Below, in pieces: positions 35,814-45,560 of a DNA stretch of 64,000 nucleotides. A program made the translations under genes and the position numbers. Numbering within the stretch: the stretch's first letter is position 1; each line of letters opens with the position of its first letter. Below the pieces are notes generated by a model that was not told where the DNA came from, made no database searches, and saw only the letters and a list, made by a program, of their open reading frames with translations. Source of the stretch: Rhipicephalus microplus (lineage: Eukaryota; Arthropoda; Arachnida; Ixodida; Ixodidae); the NCBI RefSeq assembly GCF_043290135.1, contig NC_134700.1:162144553-162208552 (forward strand), written 5' to 3'.

Positions 35814-36170
35814 AACCTTTTGCGGCATTCCCCCCTCTTTTTTCTTTTTTCTGCAAACCGTGTTTTTGTAGAAACTGCGTATGTTCATGGTTCGTGTTAT
35901 TTATTGCTGTGTTTGCCTAATTCAGTTATTCACACGTGTTTTTGGTCATGTTTCCATTCCTTTATGCTTAATGGCGCGTGTGTTTGTAGTAAGCTAGATT
36001 GCGTTTTATTGTACTCTTGTGACTCTATTTCCTTCTTTGTGTAGTTCAATTTTAATATATTTTTTTAGTTTATTATTGTTTGACTCATATTATCTCTTCT
36101 GAATATTTAGGATTGTGCGGTAAAAATATTGACCTTATATTTATTCTAATGTATTTAGTAGCTGTATGGT

Positions 36171-36402
36171 ACCCCGCCGCGGTGGTCTAGTGGCTAAGGT
36201 ACTCGGCTGCTGACCCGCAGGGCGCGGGATCGAATCCCGGCTGCGGCGGCTGCATTTCCGATGGAGGCGGAAATGTTGTAGGCCCGTGTGCTCAGATTTG
36301 GGTGCACGTTAAAGAACCCCAGGTGGTCTGAATTTCCGGAGCCCTCCACTACAGCGTCTCTCATAATCATATAGTGGTTTTGGGACGTTAAACCAATGGA
36401 TC
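36171..36402 (+). mobile_element. tRNA-headed SINE nested in the LINE 3' region
   Basis: Close to the apparent family consensus: TGGTCTAGTGGCTAAGG (A box), GGGATCGAATCCC (B box), then the full body to GGTTTTGGGACGTTAAACCA. AGTAGCTGTATGGT is repeated perfectly at 36157-36170 and 36403-36416 and is LINE sequence on both sides, so the SINE came later. Confidence 0.92.
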
Positions 36403-36540
36403 AGTAGCTGTATGGTGTTTAGTTTGCGTGTTTTCTGGTTCTATTAATCATTTAATGTACCTGTATGTGTTATAGCCCCCCCCCCCTATGTAATACCCTC
36501 CTGTGAGAGGGCCCTTAGGGGTATTCTGAATAAAAAAAAT

Positions 36541-37070
36541 AAAAAGTACATTCTTGCCCTAGAATGTGCTCCGTACAAGTTGGAATGTACTCTGTGCAAG
36601 TTGAGAGTTGAGCCTACTTCATACGCTCAACTTCCAACTCTATCACCCTCCCCAATCAAACTGGCACCCTGCTACGTGTGTGACCATATGTATACTGTCA
36701 GTGCAGCGGGGATATTCTGCTTGGCTGAACAGACACTACGAGAAAGTCGTCACTAAGCTGCAAAAACGAGGCAGTGCCGCTTTGTCTAGCGGTGATAATA
36801 TTTCGCCAACGCTGAAAAAAAAAGAGACCGTAGTTCTTATAATGTGATAAGGCTTTCGCTATCCTACGACGTGACAGCAATATAAACTGTGCTGAACTGC
36901 ATCTGCGCACTTTGGGGCGTGATCAGCAAGTGTCATGAAGAAACTGGGTATACTTGACTGCGGCTTGACGTCACCAACTTGAATAGACAGCATGTTTAGT
37001 TTTTGTTCAAAGCGCGTTATTTTTTCTGTTGTCAGTGGCAGCTCTTTACCTCAATGCAAAAATAATCATT
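36541..37070. other. No recognisable gene
   Basis: Begins with a short tandem repeat of GAATGTGCTC/GTACTCTGTGCAAGTT type (36550-36605). Nothing else recognised. Confidence 0.4.
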
Positions 37071-37071
37071 G

Positions 37072-37165
37072 CTGGTGTTTAACGCTCCAAAACTACAATG
37101 CCATCATCAGAGATGTCGTTGTGGAAGGCTCCGGAAATTTCGAACATCCACAGGGAACAAGCATT
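37072..37165 (-). mobile_element. SINE fragment
   Basis: The minus-strand 3' part of the same SINE family: TTTAACGCTCCAAAACTAC, then AGGCTCCGGAAATTTCGAAC in plus-strand reading. Truncated; no head. Confidence 0.6.
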
Positions 37166-37397
37166 TGAATACCGACAGCACAAACAAACTTCTACCCGAA
37201 CCCTGTGCACCTCCACAGGAGCTATCTACACCTATACCCGGACAATAGATGCAAACTATCCGCAACAAAAAGAGAGTCTTGAAAAACATATGCTGCGCGA
37301 ATGTTGCAACTTATCAACATGTTCTCTCTGAAGCCCACCAAGAGCGGTGGTGGCTAGCGCTGTTCAGCTCGGAAATTCAAGACCAAACATGGGCTAT

Positions 37398-37627
37398 GCC
37401 CTGCCACGGTGGTCTAGTGGTTAAGGTACTCGGCTGCTGACCCGCACGTCGCGGGATCAAATCCCGGCTGTGGCGGCTGCATTTCCGATGGAGGCGGAAA
37501 TGTTGTAGGCCCGTGTGCTCAGATTTGTGTGCTCGTTAAAGAACCCCAGGTGGTCGAAATTTCCGGAGCCCTCCACTACGGCGTCTCTCATAATCATATG
37601 GTGGTTTTGGGACGTTAAACCTCACAT

Positions 37628-37659
<32 letters not shown>

Positions 37660-37660
37660 G
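37398..37660 (+). mobile_element. Full-length tRNA-headed SINE with (AATC)n tail
   Basis: Head TGGTCTAGTGGTTAAGG and GGGATCAAATCCC, full body, ending TTGGGACGTTAAACCTCACA and then about seven AATC repeats. I could not find a convincing target duplication. Confidence 0.88.
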
Positions 37661-40239
37661 TAAAGCGTTTGAAGGACAGGGATGCAGGAAGAGCACAAGA
37701 CGAGCGCTTGTGTCGCGTTCTTGCTGTGTCCCAGTCCTAAAAAGGCTTTACTGTTACTAATATCTGCAGCCAGATCTTTACCTTAGGAATCACAACCGAA
37801 AACCTTATTACGTTATTTCTTTTAGGAGATGACGCATTTTTGTTTCGATACTGGACCTAATGAGTAGTTGTGTGCACAGACGGTAAGGTAAAAGTATCGT
37901 TACTGGTACCTCAAACGAAGTTTTAATGCTCAGGCTCTGCTACATCTGCACTATGAGCGAACCGGACGTGCCGTGGAAGGGCAACCTCTCGTTTTGCCGT
38001 TGCTGCTTTTCTTTACTCTCTCCCTTCTTGCGTCGCTATTTGAGCCTACTTCTCGCCTTCCTTCGCACCTCATAAGCGTAACCGACGTTCACTTAGCTCT
38101 CCGCTCACGTTGCCGGTGCCTCCACGTGCTCATAACGTCAGCTCTTGCGGTCACAAAGAGGAAGACCCCCTGCAGCCGCCTGCCTGTCTGCCCTTACCCG
38201 CATAGCTCTCATGGTTCGTGATACCAACAACATACCCCTCCCTCCCCCTTCCGCCACTATATGGAATACGTGGCCACACAAGCGTGGTTTCCTGGAGCTG
38301 CACATCGAGCAAGATTGCAGATGTTTATTGTTTGCAGCACTCTACTGTTTTTCTTACGAACACACCCTGCACTTCCAGCCGTTCTATAACCTTTCCCCGA
38401 ATTGACAACATAACAACGCCACCTTTGATGCCACTACACCGCAGTTGCTACCATCATAGAGCGTACACGCCAAACTAGCTGCAATCTCTCAGCATTCAAC
38501 ACTGTTTCTTCCCCATAGTGTAGCCGACCGATATTTGAGGAGGCCCGAAAAAGGCAGTCAATTACAGCGTGGCCCTCCCTCACGCTCCCTTTCTTTGGGA
38601 TACGACTTTTTTTTTATCTGTTAGACAGGAACACGCGTTCACTCTAGCGTAGCGATAAGGCCGGTCGCGTCAGTAGCACTGCGGCGCAACCACTTAGTTG
38701 ATCCTCTGCCGCGCAAGCTTTGCTTTTCTAGTTTGTGTACCTTCGGAGGCCAGAAAGAGTTTGCTGGAACCGTGAAGCTGTGATTACAGTGTGTAACGCT
38801 GGAGATTACGTTTCTTTTTGGGCCTTGTAATTCAAAAATTTTCCGGATAGCAAGGACGTCATCGTCGATTGTTAGCCATCGATTTCGAACAGCTGCTTTC
38901 CCTTCATTCCAAGCAGGGCTACATTGCCGATATGGCATTCACTTTAACAAAGAACCGAATACAAAAAAAATCGCTAAACTCAGTTGAGCAGGTGAGAATG
39001 TGTGTGCTTTTTTCTTTCGTTGCTTCTTTGTTTTTTTGTACAGCAGTAAATTGGCTTTCGCGCAAATAGCTATTCTGTATGGATGCTATGTTGCTGCCTG
39101 TGTGCTTCGCAAACTAAACAATGAAATTTTAATATCTATCTCTTAAATGTGACTGTATTCTTCAACCACAACGTGGAGTAGCCCGGCATGTTATCAGCCG
39201 ATGCAAGCAGCGATGTAGTTTGACCACAGACACAACCCGTTGCGCGCTACCGCCTTAATCTGTGGTGCTGCATAACATATATGTGGTGTAAGAGAACTCG
39301 AGGAAAGCAACCGTACATCAAACACAGAAACAGAAGTTCACAGGCGTGTAGGAAAACGTCATAACAGGCAGGCAGTTCTATAGTAAAATAAATTGGGTGC
39401 TTCGCCTGTATCAGGCCTGTAATAAGGAGGAATGCCCCAGAGAACCCCCCTCTTCTCGCGAAATTCGCATGATAGAGGGTGTGGGTGTGTTACCGAAAAC
39501 AAATAATAAAAATAGGTGTTTTTAATGCATTCAACAAGTGCCTATCCTCTCCCGAAAAATATCCCTAGCAACGGACCTTGTCTGTAGTCACGCTAACGCT
39601 AAGCTAAATAAATACTACGCTGCAAATATTGGAATATGTAGTCTTAAAACATTTGACTAACAGTTGCTTAGACCAGTCTTCACCAACCAGCATTCACTTT
39701 ATCTCTGATTACCTAAAAAAAGTGTAACCTTAACGTGTTTTATAGGCAGAGAGCTAGGGCTGGTATCCATAAACCAACCTTACAGTCAACTTTTGTACTA
39801 CATTTGGAGTCTTTAACATGCGCTACGGGTGACAGAACGATACAGGAGAGAGCATAGCCGTAGTAATAATGCAGCCTCTCGTTTTTTAATGTTCCTATTC
39901 AAAAATGAGCCTTGCATCTTATTTTTCTTGTCGTTTCAGGGCATTTATTGAGCGCCAAGGGCACCAAGATAAGGAAAACATGATATACAGATTAGGTTCA
40001 AATGAAAATGCGTGTCTACAGGGAAAACAATTTCGCAGATGACGCCCACAATTTTATCGCACCTATGTAGCGCAGCCTGAAATAAACTTGAGGAAAGTTA
40101 TCCGATATAACTGGACGTACAGAAACCATTATCGAGGTCGTATCTAACAAGCTAAGAAATTTCCTCGATACTGTGCGCATTAGCAGCAAAAAATAGCCGT
40201 ACAAGAATACATTGTAGTAGGGCTGGCGTGCCTATATGT
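37661..40239. other. No recognisable gene
   Basis: Frames at 37973-38478 and 38639-38938 are motif-free. Poly-T and AT-rich runs. No repeat family recognised. Confidence 0.4.
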
Positions 40240-40244
40240 AAATG

Positions 40245-40440
40245 TTCGAGGGTTTTACGAGCCATACCTGCGATATAATTATGAGGCCTACTACAGAGAA
40301 GGGCTTCAGCAATTTAGACTATTTTTTCACGTGCGCTGATAATTTAGAGTACACGGGCCTCCACCATTTGGCCACTTTCGAAATACGATCGCAGAGACCA
40401 AACCCTTGATCTTCGGTTCAGTAGCCGAGCGGCACCTGTG
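40245..40440 (-). mobile_element. Strongly decayed SINE
   Basis: In plus-strand reading the order of blocks matches a reversed SINE: a degraded end, ACACGGGCCTCCACCATTTG, then ACCAAACCCTTGATCTTCGG (B-box complement) and GTAGCCGAGCGGC (A-box side complement). Confidence 0.5.
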
Positions 40441-40897
40441 TGTTCAAGTGTGACATTTCATTTACTCAATTACTTTCGTGAATTTTACGCACTGGCTGTC
40501 ACGAATAATGGTTCCAAATCAACCCATCACAAATATAACGTTTACAATTGAGAAATAAATGCCAATGAACGGGTATAGCCATGTAACTACTAGACTGGCT
40601 GTTTTTGCGTCACGGGGATGTGAGAAGAGCGATGCAGTAGTAATAAGAGTTCGATACTCAAGATGGCTTTCCAGTTGTTTGCTGTGCTTCTGAGGGTCAT
40701 TCTAGCATGCGCGCATAGAAGGATACGCAGAAAGTGCTTAAGAACACGTAGAAAAGAAGCAACGTACTCTCTCTACTACTGCACTGCTCGCAGAGTTACC
40801 TCTTCCATTTTGGTGCAACTCCAACACGCCTATGGCCATCAGTATGTACAGCTCTTCCATAGTGGGCAACAAGGAGTTACGTGTTTAAGGCCGACTT
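40441..40897. other. No recognisable gene
   Basis: A 102-codon plus frame (40663-40971) runs into the RTE and is split by it; it has no recognisable motif. Confidence 0.4.
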
Positions 40898-41410
40898 ACG
40901 AGCTGCCGTACCGCAGGGGTGCCTGCGCAAGTAGGCGTTTGGTGTGTAGCGACACCACGGACCCGAGCTAACGGGGGAGTTTCGACTCCCTCCCACGCCT
41001 AGCCGTGCGTGGCTTTGCCGTGTCCGAGGAAAAGGGGATCCTGGGGGTTGAGCCGACGCTGGGTGATTGGACCGTTAAGGCCCCCCGGCAGAGGCAACAC
41101 ACCCCTTTGGCCCCGGCTTCACGTAGACGGCACCCCTGAGCTGACCCACCCAGGGGAATCGGCAGTCGCCTTTTCCTATCTCTCTCTCCCTACATCTTCG
41201 TCTTTATCTCTTACTATTTATCTGTCCTGTATTCTACTCTCTTCCGTTTACTTCCAAACTTCCTGGCGGCTAGGGTTAACCCTATGCAAATAGCCTACCT
41301 TGGTCTAGGCGCATTGGGTTATAGTGACGTTGTACGGCTGGCGTCTGCAGGTTTCAGCATTTGTAAACTTGTAGCATCCCCTCGTTGGGCTTCGTGGTGG
41401 GTGGCCGCCA

Positions 41411-44400
41411 ATGCTGCTGAACAACAATAAGGAAGACATGCATGGAGCATTCCCACTACTGTCTGATCGTACCGGCTTAAAGCCGATACGCACCGATGAT
41501 CTCACCAGAGAAGGATTGGCCACCCTGGTGCAGTATCTGGCCACCCCCTCCCGTAGGCATTCGTCAATTAACTCACGGCCCTCAGTCCCCACCAGCTGCG
41601 GAGCAACTGACCACGGCGGCGGTCAGATCTGCAAAGCAGCAGAGGGTGCTAGGAATCTCTGGATACGGACAGGCCACCATTGGAACTTGAACTTAGCAAC
41701 GTTTAACGTTAGAACGTTATCTAGTGAGGGAAGTCTAGCTGTATTACTCGAGGAGCTAGAAGGCATTAAATGGGATATAATAGGGCTGAGTGAGGTTAGG
41801 AGGACAGATGAGGCCTATACTGTGCTACAGAATGGGCACGTCATTTGCTATCGGGGCTTGGCAGACAGAAGAGAACTGGGAGTAGGGTTCCTAATTCACA
41901 GAAACATAGCTGGCAACATAGAGGATTACTATAGAATTAATGAAAGGGTGGTAGGCATTGTAATTAAACTGAATAAAAGATACAAAATGAAGGTAGTACA
42001 GGCTTACGCGCCTACATCCAGCCATGATGACGCTTCAGTTGAAAGCTTCTATGAAGACGTGGAATCGGCAATGAGTAAGGTGAAAACACAGTATACTATA
42101 GTAATGGGCGACTTTAATGCAAAGGTAGGGAATAAGCAGGCTGGAGACCAGGCAGTAGGAGATTATGACATCGGCACTAGAAACGCCAGAGGAGAGCTAC
42201 TAGTAGAATTCGCAGAACGCAATAATCTGCGTATTTTGAATACCTTCTACCGAAAACGAGAAAACCGCAAGTGGACATGGAGGAGCCCTAATGGCGTAAA
42301 TAAGAACGAAATAGACTTTATAATGACTGCACACCCAGGAGTCGTGCAGGATGTGGAAGTGGTTGGCAAGGTAAGATGCAGTGACCATAGAATGGTACGG
42401 GCACGAATCCGCCTAGACTTGAAGAAGGAACGACAGAAACTGATACGCAAGAAGCCAATCAATGAGCTAGCACTGAGAGGGAAAGTACAGGAATTCAGAG
42501 TGTCACTGCAGAACAGGTACTCTGCTCTTAGCGAGGAAACCAACCTTAGCGTAGATACAATGAATGATAATCTGACGAGTATCATCACGGAGTGTGCAGT
42601 GCAAGTTGGAGGCAGGGTAGCTAGACAGGACACCGGCAAGCTTTCCCAGGAAACGAAGAACCTAATTAAGAAGCGTCAAATCATGAAAGTGTCAAGTACA
42701 ACAGACAAAATAGAACTGGCAGAGCTTTCTAAATTGATTAATAGACGTAAAGTATGCGATGTAAGAAGGTATAACATGGAGAGAATTGAGCACGCTCTGA
42801 AAAACGGAGGAAGCGTCAAAGCAGTGAAGAGGAAACTTGGGATAGGCAAAAGGAGGATGTATGCACTAAGGGACAAAGAAGGCAAAATAACTACCAATAT
42901 GGATAGGATAGTTAAAATAGCGGAGGAGTTTTACAGAGATCTGTACAGTAGCCGAGACAACCACGACCCTAATACTATAAGAACTAGCAGTAACCCAGAC
43001 GACACCCGTCCGGTAATGATAGAAGAAGTCAGAAAAGCTTTGGAGAGCATGCACAGAGGCAAAGCTGCTGGTGAGGATCGGGTAACATCAGATCTGCTAA
43101 AAGATGGAGGACAGATTGTGTTAGAAAAACTAGCCACTCTATTTACGAGGTGTCTCCTGACGGGAAAAGTACCAGAGTCTTGGAAGAACGCTAACATCAT
43201 CTTAATACATAAGAAAGGAGATGACAAGGACTTGAAGAATTACAGGCCGATCAGCTTGCTCTCTGTAGTATACAAGCTATTTACAAAGGTAATTGCTAGC
43301 AGAGTAAAGAAAACATTAGAATTCAATCAACCAAAGGAACAAGCAGGATTTAGAACAGGCTACTCAACAATTGACCACATTCATACTATCAATCAGGTAA
43401 TAGAGAAATGCTCAGAGTATAACCAACCACTATACATAGCCTTCATAGATTACGAGAAGGCGTTTGATTCAGTAGAAATATCAGCCGTCATGCAGACACT
43501 GCGGAATCAGGGCGTAGATGAAATATATATAAACATTCTGGAAGAAATCTACAGGGGATCAACTGCTACCATAGTGCTTCATAAAGAAAGCAACAGATTA
43601 CCAATAAAGAACGGTGTAAGGCAGGGGGACACAATCTCCTCAATGCTATTCACTGCGTGCTTACAGGACGTTTTCAGAAGCCTAGAATGGGAACAGTTAG
43701 GGATAAGAGTTGATGGAGAGTACCTCAGTAACCTGCGCTTCGCCGATGACATTGCATTGCTGAGTAACTCAGGGGACGAATTGCAACTCATGATTACGGA
43801 GTTAGACAAGGAGAGCAGAAAGGTGGGTCTTAAAATTAATCTGCAGAAAACGAAAGTAATGTACAACAACCTAGGAAAGGAGCAGCGCTTTGCGATAGGT
43901 AATAGTGCACTTGAAGTTGTAAAAGACTATGTCTACTTAGGGCAGGTAATAACCGCAGAGCCTAACCACGAGATTGAAGTAACTAGAAGAATAAGAATGG
44001 GGTGGAGCACATTCGGCAGGCACTCTCAAATTATGACAAGTAGATTGCCACTGTCCCTCAAGAGGAAGGTATATAACAGCTGTATCTTGCCGGTACTTAG
44101 CTACGGAGCAGAAACCTGGAGACTCACAAAGAGGGTTCAACTTAAATTGAGGACGACGCAGCGAGCAATGGAAAGAAAAATGGTAGGTGTAACCTTAAAA
44201 GACAAGAAGAGAGCAGAGTGGATTAGGGGACAAGCGGGAGTTAAGGATATCATAGCTGCAATAAAGAAGAGGAAATCGACATGGGCCGGGCATGTAGCAC
44301 GTAGACAGGATAACCGCTGGTCGTTAAGGGTCACCAACTGGATTCCCAGAGAAGGGAAGTGGGGTAGGGGGAGACAGAAGGTTAGGTGGGCAGATGAGAT

Positions 44401-44488
44401 TAAGAAGTTTGCGGGTATAAATTGGCAACAGCAAGCACAGGACCGGGTTAACTGGCGGAACATGGGAGAGGCCTTTGTCCTGCAGTGA
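41411..44488 (+). CDS. RTE endonuclease/reverse transcriptase (1025 aa)
   Basis: A single-ORF LINE protein for target-primed reverse transcription: the endonuclease nicks the target and the RT copies element RNA at the nick. APE-type endonuclease at about residues 94-330: LATFNVRTL (N99), GLSEVRR (E128), VMGDFNAKVG (D234, N236), NEIDFIM and CSDHRMVR (D325, H326), all catalytic positions kept. RT at about 590-800: NYRPISLLSVVYKLFTKVI, AGFRTGYSTIDHIH, AFIDYEKAFDSV (D680), NGVRQGDTISSMLF, LRFADDIALL (D779, D780). The C-terminal region with LSYGAETWRLTK and STWAGHVARR is typical of RTE. The first ~90 residues are basic, with no known domain. The first ATG after upstream stops was used. No internal stops. 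Confidence 0.93.
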   Translation: MLLNNNKEDMHGAFPLLSDRTGLKPIRTDDLTREGLATLVQYLATPSRRHSSINSRPSVPTSCGATDHGGGQICKAAEGARNLWIRTGHHWNLNLATFNVRTLSSEGSLAVLLEELEGIKWDIIGLSEVRRTDEAYTVLQNGHVICYRGLADRRELGVGFLIHRNIAGNIEDYYRINERVVGIVIKLNKRYKMKVVQAYAPTSSHDDASVESFYEDVESAMSKVKTQYTIVMGDFNAKVGNKQAGDQAVGDYDIGTRNARGELLVEFAERNNLRILNTFYRKRENRKWTWRSPNGVNKNEIDFIMTAHPGVVQDVEVVGKVRCSDHRMVRARIRLDLKKERQKLIRKKPINELALRGKVQEFRVSLQNRYSALSEETNLSVDTMNDNLTSIITECAVQVGGRVARQDTGKLSQETKNLIKKRQIMKVSSTTDKIELAELSKLINRRKVCDVRRYNMERIEHALKNGGSVKAVKRKLGIGKRRMYALRDKEGKITTNMDRIVKIAEEFYRDLYSSRDNHDPNTIRTSSNPDDTRPVMIEEVRKALESMHRGKAAGEDRVTSDLLKDGGQIVLEKLATLFTRCLLTGKVPESWKNANIILIHKKGDDKDLKNYRPISLLSVVYKLFTKVIASRVKKTLEFNQPKEQAGFRTGYSTIDHIHTINQVIEKCSEYNQPLYIAFIDYEKAFDSVEISAVMQTLRNQGVDEIYINILEEIYRGSTATIVLHKESNRLPIKNGVRQGDTISSMLFTACLQDVFRSLEWEQLGIRVDGEYLSNLRFADDIALLSNSGDELQLMITELDKESRKVGLKINLQKTKVMYNNLGKEQRFAIGNSALEVVKDYVYLGQVITAEPNHEIEVTRRIRMGWSTFGRHSQIMTSRLPLSLKRKVYNSCILPVLSYGAETWRLTKRVQLKLRTTQRAMERKMVGVTLKDKKRAEWIRGQAGVKDIIAAIKKRKSTWAGHVARRQDNRWSLRVTNWIPREGKWGRGRQKVRWADEIKKFAGINWQQQAQDRVNWRNMGEAFVLQ

Positions 44489-44500
44489 ACGTAGACAGGC

Positions 44501-44501
<1 letters not shown>

Positions 44502-44535
<34 letters not shown>
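44502..44535 (+). repeat. RTE (TGA)n tail
   Basis: About eleven perfect GAT/TGA units directly after the RTE stop region, ending at the target duplication. Tail length marks the 3' terminus used for priming. Confidence 0.85.
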
Positions 44536-44536
<1 letters not shown>

Positions 44537-44546
44537 CGAGCTGCCG

Positions 44547-44998
44547 AGCCCAGCTGCGCACCGAAAAGGCAGCAGATAGAGATAGGCATTCGCACACGGA
44601 CAAGTTCTCTGAGCTAGTACTCGATCTCCACCTTAAGAAGGTCATCTCCCCACGCTTTCCGAGAAATTAACATCCAGAGCGAACTTCGCTAGAGCAAACT
44701 GCTTGAAAGAAAGAAAAAAAGAAAAAAAGAAAAAAAGAAAAAAAGAAAGAAAGAAAGAAAGAAACAAACAAAGAAAGAAAGATTTGGCGTTATTGCCCTG
44801 GTTTCGTATTGCTGCGCTTCCGTCTGCATACTATTCACGTGCGTTACGAAATATGCACGTATTCTTCGCAACCACCTTCGCCCCCTTTCAAAGAGAAAAA
44901 AAAGAACCACTCATTCAACAATCTCTGCAGAGGATGGCATCCTTTTCGGGAAGAGCGAACAACGCGGGACAAGCCTTGACTCTTCCATTGCGAACGAA
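44547..44998. other. Non-coding stretch with a GAAA microsatellite
   Basis: A (GAAA)n-type tract spans about 44706-44783 with AAAAAGA variants. No gene recognised. Confidence 0.6.
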
Positions 44999-44999
44999 A

Positions 45000-45560
45000 G
45001 CGAACACGTCAACTTACGTGCGCTCTCGGCCGCCCACGTGTCCTGTCTGAACTGTGCGCGCACTACGCACGACGGCGAAAGCCGTTCGTCGTATCCTTGT
45101 CCATGACGACGTGCCCTTTATCACGTCGTTCGATCTTCGGGAATCATAGGAGACTGGTTTCTAGCGCCCTCTCCGCGACCCACGTCACCTCTTGCGACGA
45201 CGGGTGTTATAAGCGCCCCACGCTCGAGCTTTATCGCCGTCCTCGCGTTGGTCGTCCGCCAAAGCCACGTGCCCCCGGACGTGAGTTTCTGGCGAATATA
45301 GCTTGTCGCGCGCCGGAGCTCGTTCCTGGGCGACTGCGAGGAGGGCAGTCGCCCAGGAACGAGCGAGTGTGGTTCGATCTCCCCGAGCGTGCGAGCTGTT
45401 GCGCTGCTTAAGCTCGCATTGAGGAGTAACCAGATACATACTGTGCCACTACCCGCGGTATTGCTCACGGAGGCACAGTACAGGCGCTCCATAAGTTTAA
45501 CGGCCCACATGCGCCAGAATTCCTGTGCCATTGATAGGCTTTATGACGTCACGTAACAAG
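45000..45560. promoter_or_regulatory. CpG-rich region with TATA-like box and hairpins
   Basis: Distinctly GC- and CpG-rich compared with its surroundings. It contains GTTATAAGCGCCCC near 45208 (a possible TATA box), CACGTG E-boxes, a TGACGTCACG site near 45544, and two inverted repeats: the perfect 20-bp hairpin at 45318-45364 and TACTGTGCC/GGCACAGTA at 45439-45447 and 45472-45480. It could be a promoter of an unrecognised gene or a retroelement LTR; I could not find LTR edges. Confidence 0.35.
45318..45364. repeat. Perfect 20-bp inverted repeat (hairpin)
   Basis: GCTCGTTCCTGGGCGACTGC (45318-45337) and its exact reverse complement (45345-45364) surround a 7-base loop, GAGGAGG. No mismatch in a GC-rich stem means recent origin or selection on structure. 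Confidence 0.85.

Larger units (their letters stand above)
33165..36540 (+). mobile_element. CR1-like LINE, 5'-truncated, with a SINE inserted near its 3' end
   Basis: About 3.1 kb of LINE sequence, excluding the SINE. It starts inside an APE endonuclease (GGGVLIAICKKFV near 33230, GDFNYPNIEW near 33465, SDHDIITG near 33670). An open RT region and a C-terminal EWNDLP block near 35740 follow. The 3' region ends with a stem of AATACCC (36492-36498) and GGGTATT (36519-36525), then an A-rich tail. It is the second least decayed LINE here: two in-frame stops (near 33383 and 33694) and frameshifts at A runs (near 33960 and 35660). Confidence 0.85.
40909..44535 (+). mobile_element. Full-length RTE-clade LINE
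   Basis: A 3.63-kb element flanked by a perfect 11-bp target duplication ACGAGCTGCCG (40898-40908 and 44536-44546). It has a 5' leader of about 500 bases, one long ORF, a very short 3' region after the stop and a (TGA)n tail (about 44502-44535). Short 3' regions and trinucleotide-type tails are typical of RTE elements. The unbroken ORF, complete length and exact duplication indicate a recent insertion and possible activity. Confidence 0.93.

Noticed and set aside
36171..36260. A true tRNA gene
   Set aside because: The tRNA-like head is fused to the SINE body, several copies exist, and target duplications flank the whole unit; it is a SINE head.
42247..42639. Minus-strand frames opposite the RTE ORF
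   Set aside because: Shadows of a strongly supported plus-strand gene; no own motifs.
44448..44645. Frames with poly-Ile, poly-His or poly-Met
   Set aside because: Translations of the RTE (TGA)n tail.
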